A DNA stretch of 64,000 nt from Buchananella hordeovulneris (GCF_001907235.1 NZ_MQVS01000001.1:248001-312000), one strand, 5' to 3'; positions 1 to 9,780 are shown, numbered from the stretch's first letter. The notes: generated by a model not told the origin, from the letters alone. Program-made: numbers and translations.

Positions 1-319
1 CGGGCCCTTCATCGACCCCTACGACGGGGTGGTCTACCTGGGGTTGGAGGCCGACAGTCAGCTCTTGGCCTACGCGGCCGAGCGGGCCGTGGCCCAAGAA
101 GTCGGCCCCGGCATGGGCGTGGTCTTCGTCTCCCGTTTCACGGCCGACACCTACCGCGAACTGGCCGGTGATCTGCCCGGCCTGCTGCCCGGCGAGCTGG
201 GGGATGTGGCGTTCTGGTACGACGGCAAGAGCGACAAAATTAACCTCGACGCCACGAGCGCGCAGCTGGGGTCGGCGCTGGAAGTCCTCGACCGGGAGCG
301 GGTGCAGGTCGGTCGGTGA
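1..319 (+). CDS. C-terminal part of an unrecognised protein (5' truncated by window edge)
   Basis: The reading frame is open from base 2 and ends at a stop at 317-319, giving the last 105 or so residues of a protein whose start lies outside the window. The visible part has a mixed alpha/beta look: hydrophobic strands such as GVVYLGLEAD and GMGVVFVSR, then an acidic helix-rich tail. There is no signal peptide, membrane helix or known catalytic motif. Codon use is like the high-GC neighbours. It lies upstream of infA in the same direction but is separated by about 200 bp that probably hold the infA promoter. I do not recognise the family. Confidence 0.6.
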   Translation, partial: GPFIDPYDGVVYLGLEADSQLLAYAAERAVAQEVGPGMGVVFVSRFTADTYRELAGDLPGLLPGELGDVAFWYDGKSDKINLDATSAQLGSALEVLDRERVQVGR

Positions 320-526
320 GGTCGCCGCGCCCCGCGCGTGGGCAGATTCACCTCCGCCCCGCCATTTGCCCGCTTTTGCCGCCCCGCAGAATCAACTATG
401 CTTGCACGTCGGACGTGCGCGCCCTCCGCCACCCTGTAGGAAGCAGGCAAGGCGGTTCCCGGGGCGGGCAGCGGCGTCGGGAACCGGCGTCGAGTCCAGT
501 CGAGATGTAAGGACACTGGTTCATCC

Positions 527-748
527 ATGGCCAAGAAAGATGGCGTTATCGAGGTGGAGGGCACCGTCGTGGAAGCCCTGCCCAACGCGATGTTTCGCGT
601 GGAAATGAGCAATGGACACGTCGTCCTAGCGCACATCTCGGGCAAGATGCGTCAGCACTACATCCGGATCCTGCCTGAGGACCGGGTGGTGGTAGAGCTG
701 AGCCCGTACGACTTGTCGCGCGGACGCATCGTCTACCGCTACAAGTAG
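527..748 (+). CDS. infA: Translation initiation factor IF-1
   Basis: This 73-residue protein is the single OB-fold initiation factor that binds the A site of the 30S subunit and assists IF-2 and IF-3 during initiation. The whole family pattern is visible, beginning [14 protein letters not shown] and ending [10 protein letters not shown], at the usual length of 72-73 residues. The start is the ATG at 527; the nearest purine-rich stretch (AAGGA, 509-513) is about 13 bp upstream, a long spacing. A possible promoter (TTTGCC near 375, TATGCT at 397-402) lies in the preceding 207-bp gap. It opens the infA-rpmJ-rpsM-rpsK-rpoA-rplQ block. Confidence 0.97.
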   Translation: MAKKDGVIEVEGTVVEALPNAMFRVEMSNGHVVLAHISGKMRQHYIRILPEDRVVVELSPYDLSRGRIVYRYK

Positions 749-786
749 CAACTAGCGCCGCTGTCGCGGCGGCGAGAGGACACACC

Positions 787-900
787 ATGAAGGTCAAGCC
801 GAGCGTCAAGAAGATCTGCGATAAGTGCAAGGTCATTCGTCGCCACGGGCGCGTGATGGTGATTTGCGATAACGCACGTCACAAGCAGCGCCAGGGCTAA
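787..900 (+). CDS. rpmJ: 50S ribosomal protein L36
   Basis: This 37-residue protein ([14 protein letters not shown]...) is the smallest protein of the large ribosomal subunit. The zinc-ribbon residues are all present: Cys11, Cys14, Cys27 and His32, so this is the zinc-binding (C+) form. The ATG at 787 follows a GAGAGGA-like ribosome-binding site at about 774-780. It lies 38 bp after infA, as in most actinobacteria. It is followed by a 141-bp gap before rpsM that is longer than usual for this operon. Confidence 0.96.
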   Translation: MKVKPSVKKICDKCKVIRRHGRVMVICDNARHKQRQG

Positions 901-1041
901 GACGCCAGTAACCCCCGCCACCACTCGGTGGCAACAGCGTCCCCCAACCCACTATGGGACCCCCAGTTTCGGAGGCTGGGGCCGACCGCGAAAATAGGTC
1001 GGAGGGCGGGCGACGGCCTCCGTTGTACCACAGGAGAAAAC

Positions 1042-1413
1042 GTGGCACGTCTTGTTGGCGTCGACCTCCCCCGCGATAAGCGGCTTGAGGTTGCGCTCAC
1101 CTACATCTACGGCGTTGGTCGGCACCACGCCAAGGAAGCTTTGGCCGCCACCGGCATCTCGCCGGACCTGCGCGTCAAGGACATGACCGACGAAGACCTG
1201 GTCGCCCTGCGTGACTTCATCGAGGCGAACTACAAGGTGGAAGGTGACCTGCGGCGCGAGGTGGCCGCGGACATCCGCCGCAAGGTTGAGATCGGCTGCT
1301 ACCAGGGCCTGCGCCACCGGCGCGGCCTGCCGGTGCACGGTCAGCGCACCAAGACCAACGCGCGCACCCGCAAGGGCCCCAAGCGCACGGTGGCCGGTAA
1401 GAAGAAGAAGTAG
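1042..1413 (+). CDS. rpsM: 30S ribosomal protein S13
   Basis: This 123-residue protein of the 30S head contacts tRNA and the 50S subunit. The family pattern is clear: [19 protein letters not shown], helix-two-turn-helix, then [20 protein letters not shown] and a lysine-rich tail. I chose the GTG at 1042 because it follows a CAGGAG ribosome-binding site at 1031-1036 and gives the usual N-terminus; the frame is open further upstream to about 928, but that extension has no family similarity. Confidence 0.96.
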   Translation: MARLVGVDLPRDKRLEVALTYIYGVGRHHAKEALAATGISPDLRVKDMTDEDLVALRDFIEANYKVEGDLRREVAADIRRKVEIGCYQGLRHRRGLPVHGQRTKTNARTRKGPKRTVAGKKKK

Positions 1414-1457
1414 TAGGCGAGCTTGCTCGCTCCGATGATCTCAGACCAGGAGTTTTA

Positions 1458-1862
1458 ATGCCCCCCAAGTCCCGCACTGCGGCGGCGCGTAAGCCGCGCC
1501 GGAAAGACCGGAAGAACGTTTCTCACGGTCACGCCTACATTAAGTCCACCTTCAACAACACCATCGTGTCGATCACCGACCCGACCGGTGCCGTGATCGC
1601 CTGGGCCTCTTCCGGCCAGGTTGGTTTCAAGGGTTCGCGTAAGTCCACCCCGTTCGCTGCCCAGCTGGCTGCCGAGGCCGCGGCCCGCCGCGCGCAGGAG
1701 CACGGGATGAAGAAGGTCGACGTGTTCGTCAAGGGCCCCGGCTCGGGCCGCGAGACCGCCATCCGGTCGCTGCAGGCCACCGGCCTGGAGGTGGGGTCCA
1801 TCAAGGACGTCACCCCGCAGGCGCACAACGGCTGCCGCCCCCCGAAGCGTCGCCGCGTTTGA
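1458..1862 (+). CDS. rpsK: 30S ribosomal protein S11
   Basis: This 134-residue protein forms part of the 30S platform near the mRNA exit and interacts with S18 and S21-type proteins. Typical stretches are [30 protein letters not shown] and the basic C-terminus [11 protein letters not shown]. The ATG at 1458 follows a CCAGGAG site. In many bacteria rpsD follows; here rpoA comes next and no rpsD is seen in the window, the arrangement found in Streptomyces and Bifidobacterium. Confidence 0.97.
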   Translation: MPPKSRTAAARKPRRKDRKNVSHGHAYIKSTFNNTIVSITDPTGAVIAWASSGQVGFKGSRKSTPFAAQLAAEAAARRAQEHGMKKVDVFVKGPGSGRETAIRSLQATGLEVGSIKDVTPQAHNGCRPPKRRRV

Positions 1863-1953
1863 TGGGCCCGGCGGGGTCTCGCCCCGCCCCTACCGCGCTT
1901 CTGCGCGGGCAATCTACGTCATATAGCGGACGGAAAGATTCGAAAGGAACAAA

Positions 1954-2958
1954 GTGCTTATCTCTCAGCGTCCTACCCTGACCGAGGAGGTTGTCTCCGA
2001 AAGACGCTCCCGGTTCGTCATCGAACCGCTCGAGCCCGGCTTCGGCTACACCCTCGGCAACTCGCTGCGTCGCACCCTGTTGAGCTCCATCCCGGGCGCG
2101 GCCGTCACGTCCATCCGGATCGACGGCGTGCCCCACGAGTTCCGCACCATCGCCGGGGTGAAGGAAGATGTCACCGAGATCATCCTGAACATCAAGGACA
2201 TCGTGCTCTCCTCGGAGCACGATGAGCCCGTGGTGATGTACCTGCGCAAGGCCGGGCCGGGCGTCGTGCTCGCCGGTGACATCACGCCGCCCGCGGGCGT
2301 CGAGGTGCACAACCCGGACCTGCGCATCGCGACCCTGAACGAAAAGGGCAAGCTGGAAGTCGAGCTGACCGTGGAGCGAGGCCGCGGCTACGTGTCGGCG
2401 GCGCAGAACAAGAGCGCCGACACCGAGCTGCAGCGCATCCCGATCGACTCGATCTACAGCCCCGTCCTCAAGGTCACCTACAAGGTTGAGGCCACCCGTG
2501 TGGAGCAGCGCACGGACTTTGACCGGCTGGTGATCGACCTCGAGACTAAGGACTCCATTGCCCCGCGCGACGCGATCGCGTCGGCTGGCAAGACCCTGGT
2601 TGAGCTCTTCGGCCTGGCCCGGGAACTGAACCTGGAGGCCGAGGGGATCGACATCGGCCCGTCGCCGACGGACGCCGCGCTTGCCGCAGACCTGGCGCTG
2701 CCGATTGAGGACCTGAACCTCATCGCCCGCTCCTACAACTGCTTGAAGCGCGAAGGCATCCACACGGTGGGTGAGCTGGTGGCCCGCTCTGAGGCGGACC
2801 TCCTGGACATCCGCAACTTCGGTGCCAAGTCGATCGACGAGATCAAGAAGACCTTGGCTGGCCTGGGCCTGGCCCTGAAGGACAGCCACCTGGAGACGCC
2901 GGTGAACGAGGACCCATTTGCGGGCAACCTGCAGTTCTCCGACGAGTACAACAACTGA
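1954..2958 (+). CDS. rpoA: DNA-directed RNA polymerase alpha subunit
   Basis: This 334-residue subunit nucleates RNA polymerase assembly through its N-terminal domain and contacts UP-elements and activators through its C-terminal domain. The N-terminal domain (about residues 15-230) contains [16 protein letters not shown]. The C-terminal helix-hairpin domain (about 250-320) contains [15 protein letters not shown] and [12 protein letters not shown]-type motifs. Translation starts at GTG 1954, after AAAGGA at about 1944-1949. It lies 91 bp after rpsK and 30 bp before rplQ, so it is co-transcribed with ribosomal proteins. Confidence 0.97.
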   Translation: MLISQRPTLTEEVVSERRSRFVIEPLEPGFGYTLGNSLRRTLLSSIPGAAVTSIRIDGVPHEFRTIAGVKEDVTEIILNIKDIVLSSEHDEPVVMYLRKAGPGVVLAGDITPPAGVEVHNPDLRIATLNEKGKLEVELTVERGRGYVSAAQNKSADTELQRIPIDSIYSPVLKVTYKVEATRVEQRTDFDRLVIDLETKDSIAPRDAIASAGKTLVELFGLARELNLEAEGIDIGPSPTDAALAADLALPIEDLNLIARSYNCLKREGIHTVGELVARSEADLLDIRNFGAKSIDEIKKTLAGLGLALKDSHLETPVNEDPFAGNLQFSDEYNN

Positions 2959-2988
2959 CCGGCGCAGACCCGGAAACTAGGAGACATC

Positions 2989-3477
2989 ATGCCCAAGCCC
3001 ACTAAGGGTCCGCGCCTGGGTGGTTCCCCGGCGCACGAGCGTCACATGCTCGCCAACCTCGCCAAGTCGCTCTTCGAGCACGGCCAGATCAAGACCACGG
3101 TGGTGCGCGCCAAGCGCGTCCAGCCGTTCGCTGAGCGCCTGATCGCCAAGGCCCGGCGCGGTGACCTGCACGCCCGCCGCACCGTCTTGAAGGTCATCAC
3201 CGACCGCGGTATCGTCGCCAAGCTGTTCGAGGAGATCGCCCCGGCGATCGACCCGAACCGCAAGGGTGGCTACACCCGGGTGGTCAAGCTCGACCAGCGG
3301 CGTGGCGACTCCGCGCAGATGGCCGTCATCTCGCTGGTGACCGAGAAGGTTGCCAAGCGGGAGGTCGTGCGGGAGGCCGAGGCCACCGTGGCCGCCGCGG
3401 CGAAGAAGACCGCGCAGGCTGAGGCGGCCGACGCCGCGGAGGCGCCGGCACAGGCAGAGGAGCAGTCCGCCGAGTAA
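2989..3477 (+). CDS. rplQ: 50S ribosomal protein L17
   Basis: This 162-residue protein sits near the polypeptide exit tunnel of the large subunit. The N-terminal 115 residues are the conserved core, starting [20 protein letters not shown]. The last 45 or so residues are an Ala/Glu-rich acidic extension typical of actinobacterial L17. The ATG at 2989 follows AGGAGAC. It closes the ribosomal block and is followed by a strong hairpin at 3494-3529. In most relatives truA follows directly; here truA is about 4.2 kb away. Confidence 0.97.
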   Translation: MPKPTKGPRLGGSPAHERHMLANLAKSLFEHGQIKTTVVRAKRVQPFAERLIAKARRGDLHARRTVLKVITDRGIVAKLFEEIAPAIDPNRKGGYTRVVKLDQRRGDSAQMAVISLVTEKVAKREVVREAEATVAAAAKKTAQAEAADAAEAPAQAEEQSAE

Positions 3478-3493
3478 GGCAGACGCATGCTTG

Positions 3494-3529
3494 GTGGGGG
3501 GCAGGCCCGGTGACGGGCCTGCCCCCCAC
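3494..3529 (+). terminator. Hairpin terminator after rplQ
   Basis: A perfect 16-bp GC-rich stem (3494-3509 with 3514-3529) and a GTGA loop begin 17 bp after the rplQ stop. There is no T-run, which is common for terminators in high-GC actinobacteria. Confidence 0.75.
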
Positions 3530-3766
3530 TGGCGTGGACGGCCGGGCGCGGTTGCGCCAACTAGGTCGTTGCGGGACCTGGGGCCTAGGGGCGGGGTTGC
3601 GTGGCCCACAAGCGCGGTCGGCCGGGAGGACACGGCCGGGCGAGCTCTCCGCCTGCGGTGGGAAAGTCGATCCACCCGCGGGTGGTTGGCCCAGCCAGCC
3701 CGGCCTGGGATGCTGGGCGCGTCGGAGCGTGTGGGCCGACGCTAACTCAGAAAGGAGGCACAACTG

Positions 3767-4729
3767 GTGCGCAGCAGTAAAGCGATTGCGGCAGTCGTGA
3801 CGGGAATAGGGCTGGTGCTGGCCGGCTGCGGGCAGAGCGAGGCCGACGGGCAATCCGGCGCAGGGGCGGACTCGTCGGCCGCCGCGCAGCCAGACGGCGA
3901 CGGCGGCAGCGAGGGCAGTGGCGCGGCGCTGGGGAAGTTCCACGCCGAGTGCGCCGGGAAATGGAGCTCCGAGTTCGTTGACGTGCCCGCCGCGCAGTGG
4001 CAAGAGCTCATGCAGCAGTTCCCAACCGAACAGGTGCGGCACACCGTGTGCGACGTGGCCGATGAGGCCATTGGCATTTCCGTCAGCGTGATCGCCGCCG
4101 ATTCCCCGCTCGCCGCCAAGGCCCAGGAAGTGGCGGCGGGGCCGAGACCAACGGCCGACTCCCCTGAGGGCGGCGAGTGGAACGAGCGGGTGGTGCTGAC
4201 CAGGATGTCCGCTGATCAGCTGCAAAAGCGCCAGCAGGAAGTCGCCGAGTTCGTGGCACAGGCAGGCGGCAGTGGCTACACCCGCTACGCCCCCCAGCGC
4301 GACGCCCTGGAGTTCTTCGGGCCGACCCCGGTGGCCAAACAGGTATCCGAGAAGTTCTCCGCCGCGGAGGTCTTCGTCAACCTTGCTGCCCTCAGCGATT
4401 TCGAAAAGCACTTCGCGGTGGGTGCCCAAGCCAAGGGCGACTATGTGCCGTTCCACGTGTGGCTGGACGGGGCGGTCAACGCCATCGGGCACCAGTCGAA
4501 GCTGGATTCCGTGCAGAAGATGGGCGGCAACATCTGTCTGACCTGGCAGCAGGAGGGACAGGAGCAACTCATCTTCCTTGCCCCCGACTTCCTGTTCTTC
4601 GGGGAGAAGACCATCGCCGAGGGGTTGCCCGAGCCCGGTGTCGAGTTTGGGCACGGCCCGTGGCTGGAGCTGGGGCCGGCGGCGTGCGGCGGCAAGGTGT
4701 GGCCGCAGGCGGTGGCCTTGGCCGGTTAG
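3767..4729 (+). CDS. Predicted lipoprotein of unknown function
   Basis: This 320-residue protein has a lipoprotein signal peptide: a short basic N-terminus (MRSSKA), a hydrophobic stretch and the lipobox LAGC with the acylated cysteine at residue 21. It should therefore be anchored to the outer face of the membrane. A Gly/Ser/Ala/Asp-rich linker (about residues 22-50) precedes a globular part with scattered Cys residues. I do not recognise the globular domain. Translation starts at GTG 3767, after a good AAAGGAGG site at 3751-3758. It lies between rplQ and truA together with other non-ribosomal genes and ends facing the YbjN-like pair across a shared terminator. Confidence 0.8.
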   Translation: MRSSKAIAAVVTGIGLVLAGCGQSEADGQSGAGADSSAAAQPDGDGGSEGSGAALGKFHAECAGKWSSEFVDVPAAQWQELMQQFPTEQVRHTVCDVADEAIGISVSVIAADSPLAAKAQEVAAGPRPTADSPEGGEWNERVVLTRMSADQLQKRQQEVAEFVAQAGGSGYTRYAPQRDALEFFGPTPVAKQVSEKFSAAEVFVNLAALSDFEKHFAVGAQAKGDYVPFHVWLDGAVNAIGHQSKLDSVQKMGGNICLTWQQEGQEQLIFLAPDFLFFGEKTIAEGLPEPGVEFGHGPWLELGPAACGGKVWPQAVALAG

Positions 4730-4834
4730 CGCGGGCGCGCCCCGGCGAGGGGCGGCCGCCGGGGCGTTGCAGGCCACGGCCGGCGGGCATCCAGGTGGCC
4801 CGCGGCGCCGGGCCGCGCGGCCACCCCACAAACA

Positions 4835-4871
4835 GCAGGGGGCTGGATACGCAACGTATCCAGCCCCCTGC
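4835..4871. terminator. Bidirectional hairpin terminator
   Basis: A perfect 17-bp stem (4835-4851 with 4855-4871) closed by a three-base loop lies between the convergent lipoprotein gene and the YbjN-like genes, and probably ends both transcripts. Confidence 0.75.
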
Positions 4872-4882
4872 GGCACAGCCAC

Positions 4883-5374
4883 CTACATGTTCGGCGGTGG
4901 GGTGGCCGGGCCGAACCGGGTGTCGGGGAACAACCGATCCAGTTCCTCAAACAGCTGGATGGCGGTGCCGATCCCGCAGGACAGGTACTGCCCGAGCTGC
5001 TTGTCGCTCACGCCCTTCTCCAGGTCGACGCTGACCTCGGTGGAGACGAACAGGGTGCCGTTGTCGTCAACCACCACGTACGCCTTGGGCCAGATCTTCT
5101 CGATCGACCACTGGTTGATGGCCTCCAGAATCTTGTAGCGGGCCGAGGCCGGGGCCGTGATCGCCCAGCGCCCGCGCACCGTCAGCACCTCGGCGTCGGC
5201 GCCGTTGGCCATGAGCAGGAACCGGTGGTTGCCGAAGCTGGTGATGACGTCGCCGTCGTCGTCGGTGCTGAAGTTGTAGTCCTTGGACCGCATCCAGTCC
5301 GCCATCCGCTCGCGGGTGAACGGGCGCACGGTGTCAACGTTGGGGGCGGCCTCGTTGTTGTCCCAGAATCCCAT
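4883..5374 (-). CDS. YbjN-domain protein (second of a tandem pair)
   Basis: This 163-residue soluble protein starts MGFWDNNEAAPNVDTVRPF. It resembles the YbjN family, proteins with a type III secretion chaperone-like fold that occur widely in actinobacteria without a firm biochemical role. The features seen are TRERMADWM, DDDGDVITSFGNHRFLL, EVLTVRGRW, AINQWSIEKIWPKAYV and a hydrophobic C-terminal helix. The start at 5374 follows GGAGAC and lies 11 bp after the stop of its upstream paralogue at 5386-5892. The longer open frame reaching 5614 overlaps that gene and is not used. Confidence 0.75.
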   Translation of the reverse strand: MGFWDNNEAAPNVDTVRPFTRERMADWMRSKDYNFSTDDDGDVITSFGNHRFLLMANGADAEVLTVRGRWAITAPASARYKILEAINQWSIEKIWPKAYVVVDDNGTLFVSTEVSVDLEKGVSDKQLGQYLSCGIGTAIQLFEELDRLFPDTRFGPATPPPNM

Positions 5375-5385
5375 CGGTGGTCTCC

Positions 5386-5892
5386 TTACAGGTCGATGCT
5401 CGGGGTGCCGAGCGAGTTGCCGTCTTCTGGGAAGCGCTCGTCGAGCGCGTCGAACATGCCCAAGCAGGTCGAGATGCCGCAGTCGAGGTACTGCGCGAGC
5501 TGCTCGTCGGTGGCACCGTCCTCCAGATCCACGCTGAACTCGCCGAAGACGGCCAGGGTGCCGTCGTCGTCCTGGCGAATGTAGCCCTTGGGCCAGATGC
5601 GCTCCACCGCCCAATCGTTGATGGCGTCCAGCAGGGCGTAGCGCTGGTCGGCGGGCAGGGACCGGGACCAGCGACCGCGCACCGTCAGGACCTCGTCCTC
5701 GGCGCCGTTGGCCAGCAGGTAGAAGCCGTGCCCCCTAAAGCCGGTCATGACGTCGCCGTCGGGGTCCAGATCGTAGCTGTACTCTTCGCGCTGCATGTAC
5801 TGGGCCATGCGTTCGCGCGTATAGGGCGTGGGCACCTGCCCACCCTGCTCAGCGGGCGGGGGTGTTGGCTCGGAGCGGTTCCAAAAACCCAT
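5386..5892 (-). CDS. YbjN-domain protein (first of a tandem pair)
   Basis: This 168-residue paralogue of the next gene shares MGFWN at the start, YTRERMAQYM, DPDGDVMTGFRGHGFYLLANGA-like sequence, EVLTVRGRW and AINDWAVERIWPKGY. The pair clearly arose by duplication and has diverged most at both termini. The start at 5892 follows AAAGGACC. The two genes form a two-gene operon with an 11-bp gap, and the ribosome-binding site of the second begins right after the stop of the first. Function is unknown; a regulatory or chaperone-like role has been suggested for the family. Confidence 0.75.
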   Translation of the reverse strand: MGFWNRSEPTPPPAEQGGQVPTPYTRERMAQYMQREEYSYDLDPDGDVMTGFRGHGFYLLANGAEDEVLTVRGRWSRSLPADQRYALLDAINDWAVERIWPKGYIRQDDDGTLAVFGEFSVDLEDGATDEQLAQYLDCGISTCLGMFDALDERFPEDGNSLGTPSIDL

Positions 5893-6125
5893 GGTGGTCC
5901 TTTCTGTCAATCACCTGAGGTTACTCGGCCCCTAGGGGCACTTGAGGCGGATTGGCTGAGGGAAAAAATAGTGGGCGCCCCCACTGGCGTGTGCTAATGG
6001 ACACGTCGGGTTAGCGGCCGCAGAAAATCGGGGGAAACGGTGCCCGGTCGCGCCCCGGTCCCACTTTGGCGCGCGGGGGCGTTGGTAGACTGCCCAGGCG
6101 TTGACCTTTAAGGGAGGAACGCACG

Positions 6126-7613
6126 ATGCAGGTTGGCTTCGATAGCGCGAAGTACATCGAAATGCAGTCCCGGCACATTGCCGAGCGCCGCGCCCAGTTC
6201 GGCGGCAAGCTTTACCTCGAGTTCGGCGGCAAACTCGTCGATGACATGCACGCAGCCCGGGTTTTGCCGGGCTTTACTCCTGATAACAAGATCGTCATGC
6301 TCGCCTCCCTGCGCGAGGAGGTCGAGATCGTGGTGGCGGTCAGCGCGCGGGACTTCGCCCGCAACAAGGTGCGCGCTGACTTGGGCATTCCCTACGAGGA
6401 CGACGTCCTGCGGCACGTCGACGCTTTCCGGGACTACGGCCTGTACGTCGGCAGCGTCGTTATCACCCAGATGACGCCCGACAACCACCAGGCCGCGGCC
6501 TTCAAGAGCAAGCTGGAGCGCCTGGGGCTGCGAGTCTACGAGCACTATCCGATCGTCGGCTACCCGCACGACGTAGCCCGCATCGTCTCGCCGACCGGCT
6601 ACGGTCGCAACGAATACATCGAAACTAGCCGCGACCTGGTGGTTGTCACCGCGCCCGGGCCGGGCTCCGGCAAGATGGCTACCTGCCTGTCGCAGCTCTA
6701 CCACGACCACCAGCGGGGGATCGCTTCGGGCTACGCGAAGTTCGAGACGTTCCCGATCTGGAACCTGGCGCTGGATCACCCGGTCAATCAGGCCTACGAG
6801 GCCGCCACGGCGGACCTAGACGACGTCAACGTCATCGACCCGTTCCACCTGGCGGCCTACGGGGAGCAAACGGTCAACTACAACCGGGATGTGGAAATCT
6901 TCCCGGTGTTGACCCGGCTGTTTGAGCAGATCCTGGGCGCGAGCCCCTACCAGTCGCCCACGGACATGGGGGTCAACATGGCGGGGCACTGCATCAGCGA
7001 CGATGCGGTGTGCCGGGCGGCCTCCCGGCAGGAAGTGATCCGCCGCTACTACAAGGCGCTGGCCTGCGAACGGCGTGACGAGGCCGAGCCGGTCCAGTCA
7101 GAGCGCATCGCCGTGCTGATGGGGTCGATGGGCATCAGCACCGCGGACCGGCCGGTGGTGGCCCCCGCCCTGCAATTGGCGGAGCAGACGCAGGCCCCGA
7201 CCGCCGCGATGGAGCTGCCAGATGGGCAGATCGTCACGGGCAAGACCTCGGCGCTGCTGGGGGCGTGCTCGGCAATGCTGCTCAATGCGTTGAAGGTCGT
7301 GGCGGGCTTGGATCCGGAGGTGCGGCTCCTGGCCCCGGAGTCGATCGAGCCGATCCAAACCCTGAAGACCACGCACCTGGGCAGCCGCAACCCGCGCCTG
7401 CACACCGACGAGGTGCTGATCGCCTTGGCGGTCTCGGCCACCCACGACCCGGCCGCCCGCCAGGCGCTGGACTGCCTGGGCAAGCTGCGGGGGTGCGATG
7501 TGCACACGTCGGTGATCCTCGGTCCCGTCGACGAGGGCATCTTCCGCAGCCTGGCGATCCAGGTGACCTCCGAGCCCGTCTACCAGACCAAGTCGCTCTA
7601 CAAGAAGCACTAG
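6126..7613 (+). CDS. DUF1846 / UPF0371 family protein
   Basis: This 495-residue protein matches the DUF1846 family from end to end, with typical stretches [33 protein letters not shown] and a P-loop-like segment [15 protein letters not shown] near residues 178-192. Homologues have solved structures but no established reaction. The start at ATG 6126 follows AAGGGAGGAA (6110-6119). A TAGACT -10 box lies at 6086-6091. There is no membrane segment. It stands alone between the divergent YbjN pair and truA. Confidence 0.9.
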   Translation: MQVGFDSAKYIEMQSRHIAERRAQFGGKLYLEFGGKLVDDMHAARVLPGFTPDNKIVMLASLREEVEIVVAVSARDFARNKVRADLGIPYEDDVLRHVDAFRDYGLYVGSVVITQMTPDNHQAAAFKSKLERLGLRVYEHYPIVGYPHDVARIVSPTGYGRNEYIETSRDLVVVTAPGPGSGKMATCLSQLYHDHQRGIASGYAKFETFPIWNLALDHPVNQAYEAATADLDDVNVIDPFHLAAYGEQTVNYNRDVEIFPVLTRLFEQILGASPYQSPTDMGVNMAGHCISDDAVCRAASRQEVIRRYYKALACERRDEAEPVQSERIAVLMGSMGISTADRPVVAPALQLAEQTQAPTAAMELPDGQIVTGKTSALLGACSAMLLNALKVVAGLDPEVRLLAPESIEPIQTLKTTHLGSRNPRLHTDEVLIALAVSATHDPAARQALDCLGKLRGCDVHTSVILGPVDEGIFRSLAIQVTSEPVYQTKSLYKKH

Positions 7614-7625
7614 GGGTGGGGCGGT

Positions 7626-7637
7626 TAGTCTGGCGCC
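7626..7637 (+). promoter_or_regulatory. -10 box for leaderless truA
   Basis: TAGTCT at 7626-7631 is followed by six bases and then the truA ATG at 7638. No ribosome-binding site is visible, so transcription probably begins at the start codon. Confidence 0.5.
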
Positions 7638-8522
7638 ATGAGTGATGTGCGGGTGCGCCTGGATCTGGCCTACGACGGAACCAATTTCGCCGGGTGGGCG
7701 GCCCAGCCCGGTTTGCGCACTGTCGAGGGGGTGCTGAGCGCCGCCCTGCACACGATTACGCGTTTGCCGGTGCGGCTGACGGTAGCGGGGCGCACCGACG
7801 CCGGGGTGCATGCCGCCCACCAGGTGGCCCATTTTGATCTGCCGAGCGCGGTGTGGCAGGCCCTGCCGGGCCGCTCGCCCCGTTCCTCCGGGCAGGCGCT
7901 GGTGGAGCGCCTGACGGGGGTACTGGGGCGGGAGGCGGGCCCGGTGCGGGGCGCTAGCGACGTCGTCGTGCTGGGAGCGCAGGAGGTGAGCGCGGACTTC
8001 GATGCCCGCTTCGGGGCCCTGGCGCGCCACTACCGGTACCGGGTGGCCGACGGTCTTGCCCCCCGCGACCCGCTGCGCCGCACCCACGTGCTGTGGCAGC
8101 GCGGCGAGTTGGATGTGGCAGCCATGCAGCAGGCCGTCGGCGTGCTAGTGGGCGAGCATGACTTCCTGTCCTTCTGCAAGCCTCGCCCGGGGGCGAGTAC
8201 GGTGCGCACGCTGCAGTATCTGCAGTGGGAACGCGGCACCGTGGGCAGCGATGCGGGGCTGGTGGTGTTGACGGTCGGGGCCGATGCCTTCTGCCATTCC
8301 ATGGTGCGCTCCCTGGTGGGGGCGAGTTTGGCTGTTGGTTTGGCGAGCCGGGACGCGGCCTGGTTGGCCTCTCTCGTGGCTCGCCCGTGCCGCACGCAGG
8401 CCGCGCCGGTGGCTCCACCCCACGGCTTGGTGCTGGAGCGGGTCGACTATCCGCCCACCGCCCACCTGGCGGCGCAGGCCGCGCGCGCCAAGGTGGTGCG
8501 CCGCCTGCCGACACGCCCGTAG
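7638..8522 (+). CDS. truA: tRNA pseudouridine(38-40) synthase TruA
   Basis: This 294-residue enzyme isomerises uridines 38-40 in the tRNA anticodon arm. The N-terminus DLAYDGTNFAGWA and the catalytic loop VAGRTDAGVHA with the nucleophile Asp54 are present. So are HYRYRV near residue 135, SFCKPRP, and FCHSMVRSLVGASLAVG near the C-terminus. It is slightly longer than the 265-270 residues usual for proteobacterial TruA because of a short insertion before residue 110. It sits 24 bp downstream of the DUF1846 gene but has its own leaderless-type -10 box. Confidence 0.95.
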   Translation: MSDVRVRLDLAYDGTNFAGWAAQPGLRTVEGVLSAALHTITRLPVRLTVAGRTDAGVHAAHQVAHFDLPSAVWQALPGRSPRSSGQALVERLTGVLGREAGPVRGASDVVVLGAQEVSADFDARFGALARHYRYRVADGLAPRDPLRRTHVLWQRGELDVAAMQQAVGVLVGEHDFLSFCKPRPGASTVRTLQYLQWERGTVGSDAGLVVLTVGADAFCHSMVRSLVGASLAVGLASRDAAWLASLVARPCRTQAAPVAPPHGLVLERVDYPPTAHLAAQAARAKVVRRLPTRP

Positions 8523-8739
8523 TGGCCATTGATGTGGGCAACGTGACAGTGCCGACGTTTGCCGGTCCTTTGACCGGCGGCCCTGCACCTGGGTAGTCTT
8601 GCCCCTGTTGTCCGCTCCCTTACCGGCGCCTCCCACTCGCCGAAGCCCCCGGAGCGGCCCAATGCAATGTCCACGGCGGACACGCCCTGCACGCACGCGT
8701 AGAGCTGGCCGCCGCCCGAACGAAACGAAGGCAACGCCC

Positions 8740-9183
8740 GTGCGCACCTTTACCCCGAAGCCCGGCGACATCGACAAGAAGTGGTACGTCATCGACGCCA
8801 CCGATGTTGTCCTCGGCCGACTGGCGGCCCAGGCCGCGACCCTGCTCCGTGGGAAGCACAAGCCGATCTTTGCTCCGCACGTTGACACCGGTGACTTCGT
8901 CATCATCATCAACGCCGACAAGGTCGTTCTCACCCGTGGCAAGGCGGACAAGAAGTTCGCTTACCGCCACAGCCACTACCCCGGTGGTCTGACCGCCGTT
9001 TCGTACCGCGAGCTGCTTGCCACGCGCCCCGAGCGCGCCGTGGAGAAGGCTATTCGCGGCATGCTCCCGCACAACCGCCTCGGCCGTGAGCAGCTGAAGA
9101 AGCTCAAGGTCTACTCGGGCAGCGAGCACCCGCACGCCGCCCAGAAGCCCGAGGTGTTCACCATCGACCAGGTCGCTCAGTAA
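8740..9183 (+). CDS. rplM: 50S ribosomal protein L13
   Basis: This 147-residue early-assembly protein of the large subunit begins [19 protein letters not shown] and contains [35 protein letters not shown] and [20 protein letters not shown] chose the GTG at 8740, which follows CGAAGG and gives the family N-terminus, over the frame that runs open to 8599. It is co-transcribed with rpsI, which begins 29 bp downstream. Confidence 0.96.
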   Translation: MRTFTPKPGDIDKKWYVIDATDVVLGRLAAQAATLLRGKHKPIFAPHVDTGDFVIIINADKVVLTRGKADKKFAYRHSHYPGGLTAVSYRELLATRPERAVEKAIRGMLPHNRLGREQLKKLKVYSGSEHPHAAQKPEVFTIDQVAQ

Positions 9184-9212
9184 GCGGCTCCGTCCAGGAT
9201 TTGAGGAATAAC

Positions 9213-9698
9213 GTGGCAGAAGAGACCACTGAATTCGACGAGTTCGACGCGCCGTCGAGCTACACCACCGAAACCGAAGCCCCCGCTGCGGGCCTCGGCC
9301 AGTCCATCACCGCCCCCGGCGCGGCCCTCGGCCGCCGCAAGGAGGCTGTGGCCCGCGTCCGCCTGGTGCCCGGCACCGGGGAATGGAAGCTCAACGGCCG
9401 CACCCTGGAGGACTACTTCCCGAACAAGCTGCACCAGCAGTTGGTGCGCTCGCCGTTCGCCCTGCTGGACATCGAGGGGCGGTTTGACGTGATCGCCCGC
9501 ATCCACGGCGGCGGCATCTCCGGGCAGGCTGGCGCGTTGCGTCTGGGCATTGCCCGCGCCTTGAACGAGATCGACATGGAGGCTAACCGCCCGGCGCTGA
9601 AGAAGGCTGGCTTCCTGACCCGCGACGCGCGGGCGATCGAGCGCAAGAAGGCTGGTTTGAAGAAGGCCCGCAAGGCCCCCCAGTACTCCAAGCGTTAA
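9213..9698 (+). CDS. rpsI: 30S ribosomal protein S9
   Basis: This 161-residue protein reaches the decoding centre with its basic tail. The conserved core starts near residue 40 ([17 protein letters not shown]) and ends with the typical [14 protein letters not shown], whose last residues contact P-site tRNA. The acidic N-terminal 35 residues are an extension common in actinobacteria. Translation starts at GTG 9213, after GAGGAAT. A strong terminator follows at 9714-9752. Confidence 0.96.
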   Translation: MAEETTEFDEFDAPSSYTTETEAPAAGLGQSITAPGAALGRRKEAVARVRLVPGTGEWKLNGRTLEDYFPNKLHQQLVRSPFALLDIEGRFDVIARIHGGGISGQAGALRLGIARALNEIDMEANRPALKKAGFLTRDARAIERKKAGLKKARKAPQYSKR

Positions 9699-9713
9699 GC
9701 GCTGGTCGCTGCT

Positions 9714-9752
9714 GCTGGTGCCCGCCGGAGGTTTCCTCCGGCGGGCACCAGC
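9714..9752 (+). terminator. Terminator after rpsI
   Basis: A perfect 18-bp stem (9714-9731 with 9735-9752) with a TTT loop lies 16 bp after the rpsI stop. No T-run follows. Confidence 0.75.
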
Positions 9753-9780
9753 GTGTTGGGGGGTGCTGCCGGGCGGGTGC

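Noticed and set aside
3326-4882. 518-codon minus-strand frame across rplQ and the lipoprotein gene
   Set aside because: It is a shadow of GC-rich coding on the opposite strand; no family similarity and no plausible start.
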